From assembly GCA_018653365.1 (NCBI GenBank), contig JABIAG010000003.1, positions 158,830 to 222,829 of the forward strand: a stretch of 64,000 bases of DNA, read 5' to 3'. Positions 9,693-18,281 of this stretch are shown one piece after another (positions within the stretch are counted from its first letter, which is position 1; each line of letters opens with the position of its first letter). The notes beneath the pieces are model-generated. The model was not told where the DNA came from and did not search any database. It saw only the letters and a list, made by a program, of their open reading frames with translations. The translations under genes and the position numbers were made by a program. The stretch is from Candidatus Woesearchaeota archaeon. GTDB lineage: Archaea; Nanobdellota; Nanobdellia; Woesearchaeales; JABIAG01.

Positions 9693-10826
9693 TTAGTTCA
9701 ATGCTTCTTTTGTTAGGCTTTTTGCTACTTCTTCTCGCATTTGTTCTTTTGGGGGAGTTTCTCCCTCGCTGATCATTTTTCTCATTAACGTGCCACTTAC
9801 CTCAAACTTATGTGCGTCGCCATGGGGACAGGTTTTTTCACTTACTATGTGGTCACATTTTTTACAGTAGTGTGGTCTCATTAATTTCACTATTGTTATT
9901 CCTAACTTTTTGATTTCATCAAATATTTTGTGAGCATCGTATGTTTCATAATACCCTCCAACTCCTGCGTGATCGCCTCCAACAATGAAGTGAGAACAAC
10001 CATGATTTTTTCGGATTATTGCGTGGAATACTGCCTCTCTTGGTCCAGCATATCTCATTTGGGTTGTTAGTGCAGCCAACATAACTCTGTCTGAGGGGTA
10101 GTAATGTTCTATTAACGCTTCATATCCTTTAATTATTGCTTCCGGGCTGTAGTCCCCTTGTTTTTTCCAACCTATTAGTGGATGAACTAAAAGTCCATCT
10201 ACAAGTTCTAGTGCAGTTTTTTGAAGGTATTCGTGTGCTCTGTGGGGCACGTTTCTTGTTTGAAACCCGACAATTGTGTTCCACCCTCTTTTTTTGAATT
10301 CTTCTCTTGTTTGTAGGGGGGTTAATTCATACATTTCAACAATGGGGTCTGGCATGTTGATTAGTTCTACTTTTCCTGCAATACATGTTGTTCCACCATC
10401 ATGAAACTTTTTCACACCTGGATGTTCCATCTCAGTTGTTCTGTATAATTCTTGTGCTGTTTCTTCAAAGTTAAATGAAAATTTTTCATCATAACTTAAA
10501 ATTCCAATAAGTTTTTGATTTTCATCATATAATGCAACTCTTTGTCCTTCCTCAAAGTCTGTAGTCTCGGGTACTTGTAGTACTACGGGCATTGTCCAGG
10601 CTAATCCACTCTTCAAGCATTTGTTTTCGACAATAGAGTCAAAATCTTCTTTCCCAACAAACCCTGTTAGTGGACTGAATGTTCCTGTTGCAATGTTTGC
10701 AATATCCAGTACTGTTTCTTTATTGACTGTTAGTTTAGGTAACGTTTTAGCTTCTTCAATTGCTTCTTCACGTTCGTCTCCTTCTAAAACTTGATTAATT
10801 AATGTTCCTCCATGGGGCTCAATCAT
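9693..10826 (-). CDS. sat: Sulfate adenylyltransferase (ATP sulfurylase)
   Basis: VGFQTRNVPHRAHEYLQKTAL, GGDHAGVGGYY, SGTLMRKMISEGE; start set at MIEPHGG. Confidence 0.92.
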   Translation of the reverse strand: MIEPHGGTLINQVLEGDEREEAIEEAKTLPKLTVNKETVLDIANIATGTFSPLTGFVGKEDFDSIVENKCLKSGLAWTMPVVLQVPETTDFEEGQRVALYDENQKLIGILSYDEKFSFNFEETAQELYRTTEMEHPGVKKFHDGGTTCIAGKVELINMPDPIVEMYELTPLQTREEFKKRGWNTIVGFQTRNVPHRAHEYLQKTALELVDGLLVHPLIGWKKQGDYSPEAIIKGYEALIEHYYPSDRVMLAALTTQMRYAGPREAVFHAIIRKNHGCSHFIVGGDHAGVGGYYETYDAHKIFDEIKKLGITIVKLMRPHYCKKCDHIVSEKTCPHGDAHKFEVSGTLMRKMISEGETPPKEQMREEVAKSLTKEALN

Positions 10827-12510
10827 TTTTGTTTTCCTCTGCAAAGAAGTTTAAAACTTCTTTGACGTTATGTACTTCAATAAGATTAGTCATTTTTCTA
10901 TGATTTGGAAATACTGCACCATTAATTAAGATAGTATCATCCAATGAAATTAATTCTTGTTTTAGACATAAGTTAATTGCCATGCTTTTTTGGTTTGTTG
11001 AAACACTATTGTCGAGCTTTTCTGTAATAAGTACGGGAAACACACCCCACAATAATTTGATTTGTCTTTGAACTTTTTTATCGTGTGTTATCGCAATTAT
11101 GGGTGCTTTTGGTTTGTATCTTGCAATCATTCTTGCACTATACCCGCCGGATGTAAGGGATATTATTTTATCAACATCTCCTTCATTTACAATTTGTTTT
11201 ATGGATCTTGTAATGCTATCCGTTAGGTTACGTATTTTAATGCCTTCTTCGATTCCGTTAAAGTCTGCTTCATCTTCAACTGTGCTGATTACTCTTGTTA
11301 GGACTCGTATAGTTTCTAAGGGGTATGCTCCAACTGCAGTTTCTGCTGAAAGCATTAGTGCACTTGCACCATCTAGTACGGCATTGGCAATATCTGAGAC
11401 TTCGGATTTCTTTGGAACCGAGTTTTCAATCATAGAATCTAGTAATTGAGTTGCGATAATGATTGGTTTCCCTTGATTATTGCATTCGTTAATTATCTTT
11501 TTTTGAACTTTGGGTATTGTTTCTGGACTTGTTTCGCCCCCCAAGTCTCCTCTATCAATCATGATTCCGTAAGATTCTTCAATTATTTCTTTATAATTAT
11601 CTACGCCTCGTTGAGTTTCAATTTTGGCAATTACTTTAAGGTTATCTTCACCGATTGCGTTATTTATTTTTGTGATATGTCCTCTATTGTTAGTAAATGA
11701 AACTCCAATAAAGTCAAGATCGTTTTTTATTGCAAAGTTGATAAATTCCAGGTCTTTTTTTGTTAGTTCTTCATATTCTAATTGTAAGTCTGGCATGTGA
11801 AATCCTTTTCTGCTTTTGATAACGCCATCATTTAAAACCTCACAAATAATCAATTTGTTTTTAATTTCTTTAACTTTAAATCCTAAGTTTCCATCGTCAA
11901 TCATTATTTTGTTTGTGGGTTTTAGAATTTTGTGTATGTTAGTATAATTTACGGGTAGGGCCTCTTTAAAATTATCTTTGAAGTCAATATCTATGAAGCT
12001 AATCTCTTCTCCTTTTTTGATTTCAAGGTCTTGGGGTAGGTCTCCAAGACGAATTTTGGATCCTGGCATGTCTATTAGTATTGGGACATCTTGGGATGCA
12101 GTTCGTATGAGTTTGATTGCTTTTTCATGATCTTCAAAATCGCCATGCGATCCATTTATTCTGGCTACGTTCATTCCCTCATTTAACATTTGTTTAATTA
12201 TAAGGGGGTCTGCACAAGCAGGTCCTATTGTTCCAATTATCTTTGTTTTTTTGAAGTTATTTTTATCATTTAATGTTTTTAATTCAGAAAACATTGCATC
12301 TTTTGATGGATGCATTTGATTTAATTTGTATACTATTGAATTACCAAGCTTTTTGGCAATTAAAACTTTTTGTGATTTTAACTCTTGCATTATCTTATGA
12401 GCACTTCCCACACTTATGTTTAAGAGTCTTGCAATTTGGTTTACATTGACTGCGTGTTCTTTATTCTTATCGAAAAATTCTAAAATTTTTTTTTGGTTTT
12501 TTGTGATCAT
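10819..12510 (-). CDS. Winged-HTH / pyruvate kinase fusion protein
   Basis: N-terminal MITKNQKKILEFFDKNKEHAVNVNQIARLLNISVGSAHKIMQELKSQKVLIAKKLGNSIVYKL wHTH; then KTKIIGTIGPAC, MNVARINGSHG, IMIDRGDLGGE, ATQLLDSM, SEVSDIANAVLDGASALMLSAETAVG and a PK C-terminal domain. Confidence 0.9.
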   Translation of the reverse strand: MITKNQKKILEFFDKNKEHAVNVNQIARLLNISVGSAHKIMQELKSQKVLIAKKLGNSIVYKLNQMHPSKDAMFSELKTLNDKNNFKKTKIIGTIGPACADPLIIKQMLNEGMNVARINGSHGDFEDHEKAIKLIRTASQDVPILIDMPGSKIRLGDLPQDLEIKKGEEISFIDIDFKDNFKEALPVNYTNIHKILKPTNKIMIDDGNLGFKVKEIKNKLIICEVLNDGVIKSRKGFHMPDLQLEYEELTKKDLEFINFAIKNDLDFIGVSFTNNRGHITKINNAIGEDNLKVIAKIETQRGVDNYKEIIEESYGIMIDRGDLGGETSPETIPKVQKKIINECNNQGKPIIIATQLLDSMIENSVPKKSEVSDIANAVLDGASALMLSAETAVGAYPLETIRVLTRVISTVEDEADFNGIEEGIKIRNLTDSITRSIKQIVNEGDVDKIISLTSGGYSARMIARYKPKAPIIAITHDKKVQRQIKLLWGVFPVLITEKLDNSVSTNQKSMAINLCLKQELISLDDTILINGAVFPNHRKMTNLIEVHNVKEVLNFFAEENKND

Positions 12511-12528
12511 TTTCAAATTACCTCACAT

Positions 12529-12696
12529 AAATGAATGCTTTTATCTAAAAATGAATGCTTTATTTATAAAGATTTCCTTTAGATCAAACATTCTTTATTC
12601 ATTTTTAAGAAAACTCTTTATGGGGCGGTCCATTCTTTGCTTAAAATGAATCGGTTCTATCTTTGGGGGAGTTCTCTGTTTTAAGAAAAAATGAAT
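12529..12696. promoter_or_regulatory. Operator-like repeats (AAATGAATGCTTT twice, plus further ATGAAT copies) between divergent wHTH-PK and CDP-alcohol transferase genes
   Basis: AAATGAATGCTTT at 12529 and 12549 (20-bp spacing); ATGAAT at 12647 and 12691; inverted ATTCAT at 12598; TATA-like TTTATAAA at 12563-12570. Confidence 0.6.
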
Positions 12697-12733
12697 CAAT
12701 ACCTTTAAATAACACTTTCCTCTTTTTTTTGTT

Positions 12734-13465
12734 ATGAAAATCTCAAATGCAGAGTTCAAAGAAAAGTGTTGGAGAGATTTGGATAAGATGACCTTCAGAT
12801 CTAAACTATTGCGTGTTTTATCTTTGCCAATAACAAAAGTCTTACTTTATTTTCCTGTTACTCCAAATCAAGTCACTTTTTTTAATATTCTTCTTAACTT
12901 TTTACGGTTATGGCTTTTTGCTACTGGTAATGCAGTTAACATTTTAATTGGAGCACTATTGTTAATTTTCAGTGAAGTTCTTGATCGTGTTGATGGGGGA
13001 ATCGCAAGGTGTAAGAACATTAAGTCCATGAGGGGTAGTTTTTTTGATGATTCTTTTCATGATTTTTTATTTTTAACTACATTTATTGGTATTGGTATTG
13101 GGGTTTTTGTTAACACAGGTAATTTAATCTATCTTTATTCTGGTTTTATCGTGGGAATATTATTTGTTCTTGCTCAGAACTTGTTTGCTCATAGAAAGAA
13201 CATTTTATACAAGAAGTCTTCAGACCCAAAAAAGTATATTTATCGTAAGCTTTTTCCGAAACGTGGATTAATTGATCATATCAAACAAGTAATTTATTCT
13301 ATCTTTCTTTATTTAACTTATATTCTTGTTGTGATGGCCGTGTTGAACTTATGGTTTAATATATTGCATTATTATATATTATTTTATGCGGCGTATTCTA
13401 TCTTCTACTTTTGTGTTAATTTTTACTACTTATCTAGTTTTAAAGAAGATAAACGAGAAAACTAA
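12734..13465 (+). CDS. CDP-alcohol phosphatidyltransferase-family membrane protein
   Basis: EVLDRVDGGIARCKNIKSMRGSFFDDSFHDF (Dx2DGx2AR...GxxxD, last Asp replaced by His). Confidence 0.83.
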   Translation: MKISNAEFKEKCWRDLDKMTFRSKLLRVLSLPITKVLLYFPVTPNQVTFFNILLNFLRLWLFATGNAVNILIGALLLIFSEVLDRVDGGIARCKNIKSMRGSFFDDSFHDFLFLTTFIGIGIGVFVNTGNLIYLYSGFIVGILFVLAQNLFAHRKNILYKKSSDPKKYIYRKLFPKRGLIDHIKQVIYSIFLYLTYILVVMAVLNLWFNILHYYILFYAAYSIFYFCVNFYYLSSFKEDKREN

Positions 13466-14238
13466 TCGTTCTTTTTTTCATAAAAGTTGGCTTCCGAATC
13501 TTTTTTTAGTGTTTTTATTTGTAATGCAAAGAAAACAATAAATAAGATTGCTAATAATGATATTCCGAGAATAAATGCCCAATGAATAAGTTTTAATCCA
13601 AAGAATACTGCCAGAATCGGCGCGATAAAGAAGATTATTGCATTTGTTTCTACATCAGTATATCCCAATCTAATTCTTCTTTTTGAGAGGAATACTTTTA
13701 CTTTTGAGATTAAAGACCTTTCATTTAGGGTTACTTTTTTCATTAGCACTTTATTACCATTAATTACGTACGAGCGTAAATACAATACATGGATCAGTAG
13801 TACAATGATTACATAAATTCCTGACAATGCAAGGGTTAGTAGGTTTCCGGTTGCAGAATAAACATAATACCCTAATGATAGAGATATTCCAATGATCATT
13901 AACAGGTCTACAAAAGCATCCGTGATTCTCCCAACGTTAGATTTCAGGTTTTTTAGTTGAGCAACTCTTCCATCTACAAGATCAAATATTAAAAATATTT
14001 GAGATAGTATTGCTCCAGTAATTAAATGCCCTGTTGCGAATGCAAGTGCGGATGTTAGCGCGAATAAAATAAAACTTAGAACTGTTATGTTTGTAGGGGT
14101 TAGTTTTGTGAAGTTTGCCATAAACCAAATCACTGGCTTGGCGAGGTGCTCAATAAGTAAGACATCCCAGATATCATTTTCTTTTTTAAGTCCTTTTTCA
14201 TTTATTTCTTTGAATGTGTATTTCATTTTTTTAATCAC
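13462..14238 (-). CDS. CDP-alcohol phosphatidyltransferase-family membrane protein
   Basis: FDLVDGRVAQLKNLKSNVGRITDAFVD (motif nearly canonical, AR replaced by AQ). Confidence 0.85.
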   Translation of the reverse strand: MIKKMKYTFKEINEKGLKKENDIWDVLLIEHLAKPVIWFMANFTKLTPTNITVLSFILFALTSALAFATGHLITGAILSQIFLIFDLVDGRVAQLKNLKSNVGRITDAFVDLLMIIGISLSLGYYVYSATGNLLTLALSGIYVIIVLLIHVLYLRSYVINGNKVLMKKVTLNERSLISKVKVFLSKRRIRLGYTDVETNAIIFFIAPILAVFFGLKLIHWAFILGISLLAILFIVFFALQIKTLKKDSEANFYEKKND

Positions 14239-14243
14239 AACTT

Positions 14244-15401
14244 TTATTTTTTATAAACTTTTGCTATCTCTTTAAGAAAAATTTCCACTAATTTGGCATT
14301 GTTGAACTTAGTATTTATTCTGCTCGTATTTTTGGCTAGTTGTTCTTGGAATTTGTTATCTTGCATTTTTTCTATTGCGTTATTAAATGCTTTTGCTGTT
14401 GGTTCAACCACTAGTCCATTTTTGTTATTTTCAACTATTTCTTTTAATCCCCCTTGGTTTGAGACTATTGCTGGCGTTCCAACCATTAGTGATTCTACTG
14501 CGATCATCCCTAGGGGTTCTTCCCAGATTGAAGGCACTAGTAAAGCAGTTGCATTTTTCATTGCACCTAATGTTTTTTCATGCGTTAAATAACCTAAGAA
14601 CGTAATATTTGAAGGGAATCTTTTTTTAGTTTTTTCATCCACCCATCCTGCAACTGTAAATCGTGTGTTAGGTAGTCTTTTAGCTACTTCTATCAATATT
14701 TCTGCACCTTTGTATGTATTTAACTTACCAACAAATAAGAATGAATTTTTAGCTTTAGAGACAACTTCAGGGGTTGCATCAACTCGATATTCTGGAAAAA
14801 TGTTGTAAATGTTATGTGTGGGTATGTTTGGGATGTAAGGTTTAAGTTTCTTTAGTGTATGTTCACTGTTAAAGAAAGCGCTTTTGCTTTTACGTAAGCT
14901 TTTGAGTGCTTGTTTTGTTCGCCAGGTTAAGTATATTGCAATAATTGGAGATAGTATTCTTATAATGCCTTTATTTTCATAAGAGATACTTTTTAAGATG
15001 TTTACATAATTACTTTTTTCATAACTTCTTTTTGTTTTAAGGTCAAATCTGGTTCCTTTATAGCATATTGGCCAGTAATCATGTATTATTGTTACAAAAG
15101 GAGTTCTAATTTTTTTACATGCGAGTGCAGATTTGAGGTATGTTGCAACAACTAATCTAATGTTATGTTCTTTAACTAGTTTTTCTATCTCTTTTCTAAG
15201 TGATAAATATGCAAATTCTTTTGGTAGCTTAGTACACGTAGTGTGAATTTTGAATTCATTAAACTCTTTTTCTTCTGCACAGGGTTTTAATATGTGTATT
15301 GAGTGACCTTTTTTCTTTAGTTCTTTTGCTAAGTTATACGTTGCCCATCCGGCACCTCCTGCATGTGGGGGAAAAGAATCAGTTACAAACAATATGTTCA
15401 T
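14244..15401 (-). CDS. Glycosyltransferase family 4
   Basis: MNILFVTDSFPPHAGGAGWATYNLAKELKKKGH ... PSIWEEPLGMIAVESLMVGTPAIVSNQGGLKEIV. Confidence 0.9.
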   Translation of the reverse strand: MNILFVTDSFPPHAGGAGWATYNLAKELKKKGHSIHILKPCAEEKEFNEFKIHTTCTKLPKEFAYLSLRKEIEKLVKEHNIRLVVATYLKSALACKKIRTPFVTIIHDYWPICYKGTRFDLKTKRSYEKSNYVNILKSISYENKGIIRILSPIIAIYLTWRTKQALKSLRKSKSAFFNSEHTLKKLKPYIPNIPTHNIYNIFPEYRVDATPEVVSKAKNSFLFVGKLNTYKGAEILIEVAKRLPNTRFTVAGWVDEKTKKRFPSNITFLGYLTHEKTLGAMKNATALLVPSIWEEPLGMIAVESLMVGTPAIVSNQGGLKEIVENNKNGLVVEPTAKAFNNAIEKMQDNKFQEQLAKNTSRINTKFNNAKLVEIFLKEIAKVYKK

Positions 15402-16450
15402 TTGTATGCCTCTGAGTATTTTTTTGCTACAACAGTCCAAGAATAATTTTTTATTATGTATTCTCTGCATTTTTTTCTTAATCCTTCTGCTTTTTTTTGC
15501 ATTTCTTTTAATGCGTTTACTAATTCAGCTAAGCTTCCTGGTTTAACCTTTATTCCCACTGTGTTGTCTATTACATCTCTCATTCCACCAATGTTGCTTC
15601 CGATAACAGGGGTTCCACAACTTAATGCTTCTAGTGTAACAAATCCAAATGGTTCTTTTAGTGAAGGAATAACTAGGACGTCTGCTTCAGAATAGTAATT
15701 GGGTAATTCAGATTGTGGTTTTTTGCCTAAGAATTCACAGTTAATCTTCGAGTCATTAGCCAGTTTCTTTAATTGCATTTCTTTATCACCACTCCCAATG
15801 ATCTTAAGGCAGTAATCATAATTTAATTTAGAACAAGCAGTAATTAGTTTGTTAATACCTTTTTCTTTTGATAACCGTCCAACATATAGAATTCGTAACT
15901 TTTCTGACTTTGTATGTTTCTTTGGTGAAAATAGTTCCGTATCAACACCATTACTGATAACTTTGATCTCTCTTTTTATTCCAAGCTTCTCTAGTTCGTT
16001 CTTTGCTTGGGTTGTTAGGGTTGTTACAGTTTTAGCATTTCTTAAGAGCTTTTTCCCATATAGGTGATATGCTATTTTGATTATTGTCGGTATCTTCTCT
16101 ATCCTTTGGGTTAATACTAAATTTTTGAGTTTTCTTAATTGCCATCCCATTGGCATAAACCATTCTTGTAAATGTATTGCATCAAAGTTTTCTTTTTCAA
16201 TCTTTTTTTTCAATCCCCTTAATTTTAACATGCCTTTTCTTTTTATGCCGCAACTATTTAGTCTAATCACTCTTACGTTTTTTAATTTACTTCCTTCAGT
16301 TATCTTTCTTACTTTTCCATATCGTGGTACAGAAAATTTACTAACATAAATTGTGATTTCATGACCTAATTTCGTTAAATTATCTGCTAGGTAATACTCA
16401 TTTCCTTTTTCTCTTTCATCATAAAATGCAGTTATTAGTGCAATCTTCAT
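15398..16450 (-). CDS. Glycosyltransferase family 4
   Basis: RILYVGRLSKEKGINKLI ... VLVIPSLKEPFGFVTLEALSCGTPVIGSNIGGMRDVI. Confidence 0.9.
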   Translation of the reverse strand: MKIALITAFYDEREKGNEYYLADNLTKLGHEITIYVSKFSVPRYGKVRKITEGSKLKNVRVIRLNSCGIKRKGMLKLRGLKKKIEKENFDAIHLQEWFMPMGWQLRKLKNLVLTQRIEKIPTIIKIAYHLYGKKLLRNAKTVTTLTTQAKNELEKLGIKREIKVISNGVDTELFSPKKHTKSEKLRILYVGRLSKEKGINKLITACSKLNYDYCLKIIGSGDKEMQLKKLANDSKINCEFLGKKPQSELPNYYSEADVLVIPSLKEPFGFVTLEALSCGTPVIGSNIGGMRDVIDNTVGIKVKPGSLAELVNALKEMQKKAEGLRKKCREYIIKNYSWTVVAKKYSEAYK

Positions 16451-17175
16451 TTTTTCTCCATTATAACATACCAACCATTAACCATTCTGTGTGGCAGTAC
16501 ATTAGCTATTTTTTGATCAACCTTTTCCAGCAGTCTTCTTAGAGGTGTATGGAAGAATAGTTGGTTTATTGGAAACGTTCCTAATATGAAGCAATGGTTT
16601 TTTATCTTTCTTATTTTTAGTCCTGCCTTATTTGCTAATTTTTTTAGTTGTTTTATTCTGAACTTTTGTATGTGTGGGTTATCATAATTTGCTGTGAACA
16701 TACCTTCGTTTGTTTTTGTTTTACTTTTTAGTTTTGTTGTTTTTCTTGTTCGAGTTATTAATCTTCCAATAATTTCGCTTGATCCATATCCATTTGGGAC
16801 TGTGATGATTGCCCACTTTTTTGTAACTCTTGAAATTTCTTTTAACATACTTTCAGGATTTTGTAAATGTTCTAGTACTTGAATGTTTAACACCACATCA
16901 TATTTTTCTTTTTCTTCTTTTATGTCTTTTACTTCAAAACTTACATTGGGTAGTTTGTTTCTTTTTTTTGCAATTTCGATTGATGCTTTATCTACGTCTA
17001 TGCCTCTTATTTTTTTAGCAACTAGTCCTGTTGGAATTGTAATTGATCCCGTTCCACAACCAACATCTAAAATGCTGGCATTATTAATCTTTTTTATGAA
17101 ATCAGTTACGAACTTTAACCTATTTATTCCTCCTACATCGTCTTGTACATTGGTATGTTTTAGAAAAGCGTTCAT
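16447..17175 (-). CDS. SAM-dependent methyltransferase
   Basis: ILDVGCGTGSITIPTGLVAKKIRGIDVD ... LNIQVLEHLQNPESMLKEISRV; likely start at internal MNAFLKHTN. Confidence 0.85.
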   Translation of the reverse strand: MNAFLKHTNVQDDVGGINRLKFVTDFIKKINNASILDVGCGTGSITIPTGLVAKKIRGIDVDKASIEIAKKRNKLPNVSFEVKDIKEEKEKYDVVLNIQVLEHLQNPESMLKEISRVTKKWAIITVPNGYGSSEIIGRLITRTRKTTKLKSKTKTNEGMFTANYDNPHIQKFRIKQLKKLANKAGLKIRKIKNHCFILGTFPINQLFFHTPLRRLLEKVDQKIANVLPHRMVNGWYVIMEKK

Positions 17176-18281
17176 TTTACCTCTTTTAATACTTCTTCTA
17201 CCTTTATTTTTTTCATACACTTTCGTTTTAGTTTTTGATTGCAGTGATCGTAAAGTCCACAAGGGCTACATTCTTCATGTTTGCTGATTACTGTGCAATT
17301 TTTGTATGCTTTCCATCTTTTAATGTTTGTGGGTCCCATCAATTCTATTGTTTTTGCTCCAACGATTGAAGCTAGATGCATTCCTCCGGAATCGCATCCA
17401 ATTACATACTTTGCTTTTGTCATTAAAGCTCCAACTTCATTTAGATCTTTTCCAAGAAATTCAAGGGGTTTTGTTCGTGCATATTTCATTACACTTAATA
17501 CATTTTTATCTCCTTTTGCTCCTGATAGAATTACTTGATATTTCAAGTTTAGTTTATCAACAAGTTCGATCCATTTTTCTAATTCCCATTCTTTTGTCGG
17601 ATACCCTGCTGAAGGTAAAATAACAATGATTTCTTTTTCAACTTTTTCTAGTACTACTTCAAGTTTCTTATATTCTTCTTTTCCTATTTCAAGTTTATAT
17701 TTTGCATCGGTTCCACCAATTGCTTTGGCTAGTTCCAAGTTGTTTTCTACTTCGTGTTTATCAAGAAACTTAATTGGGTGGGTTAATAGATACTCTCCCC
17801 CAGTTATTCCATATCCTGCTCGTAATGGTGCTTTGCTTTTATAAACTAGTAAGAGTATGTTTCTCAGGTCCCCCCTTAAATCTATTGCCAAATCATATTG
17901 TGATTTTTTTAATTTTTTAATTAATTTAAAGTATGTTTTGATGTCATTCCAATCAAGTTTGAATCCATATCTTATCCAAGGAACATCATATTCGATTAAA
18001 TTGTCATAATCATAGTTATATTTCCATACTTCTTTGAATTTTGAATTGATTACTACATCAATTTGAGCTTTTGGGTATGCTTTTCTTATTGATTCTATTG
18101 CTGGAAAGCTGATTAATGTGTCTCCCAGATAGCCAAAGTCCACAATTAATATCTTTTTAATTTCACTAAGAGAAATGCTTCTCTTGTTTTCAAACAGTTT
18201 GCAAGCGGGGTGGATTGTTTTTAGTATTCCATCAACTATCGCAACGGCTTTTCCTCTTTTCTTATTTATTATCTTATTCAT
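17172..18281 (-). CDS. Glycosyltransferase family 9 (heptosyltransferase-like)
   Basis: ILIVDFGYLGDTLISFPAIESIRKAYP; VIGCDSGGMHLASIVGAKTIELMGPTN. Confidence 0.9.
   Translation of the reverse strand: MNKIINKKRGKAVAIVDGILKTIHPACKLFENKRSISLSEIKKILIVDFGYLGDTLISFPAIESIRKAYPKAQIDVVINSKFKEVWKYNYDYDNLIEYDVPWIRYGFKLDWNDIKTYFKLIKKLKKSQYDLAIDLRGDLRNILLLVYKSKAPLRAGYGITGGEYLLTHPIKFLDKHEVENNLELAKAIGGTDAKYKLEIGKEEYKKLEVVLEKVEKEIIVILPSAGYPTKEWELEKWIELVDKLNLKYQVILSGAKGDKNVLSVMKYARTKPLEFLGKDLNEVGALMTKAKYVIGCDSGGMHLASIVGAKTIELMGPTNIKRWKAYKNCTVISKHEECSPCGLYDHCNQKLKRKCMKKIKVEEVLKEVK

Noticed and set aside
10819-12510. Possibility that the PK-like gene is a PEP mutase of a phosphonate pathway, given PhnD-like and cytidylyltransferase genes at the left edge
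   Set aside because: Motifs (RGDLGGE, ATQLLDSM, ANAVLDG) are pyruvate kinase; PEP mutase belongs to the isocitrate lyase superfamily and lacks them.
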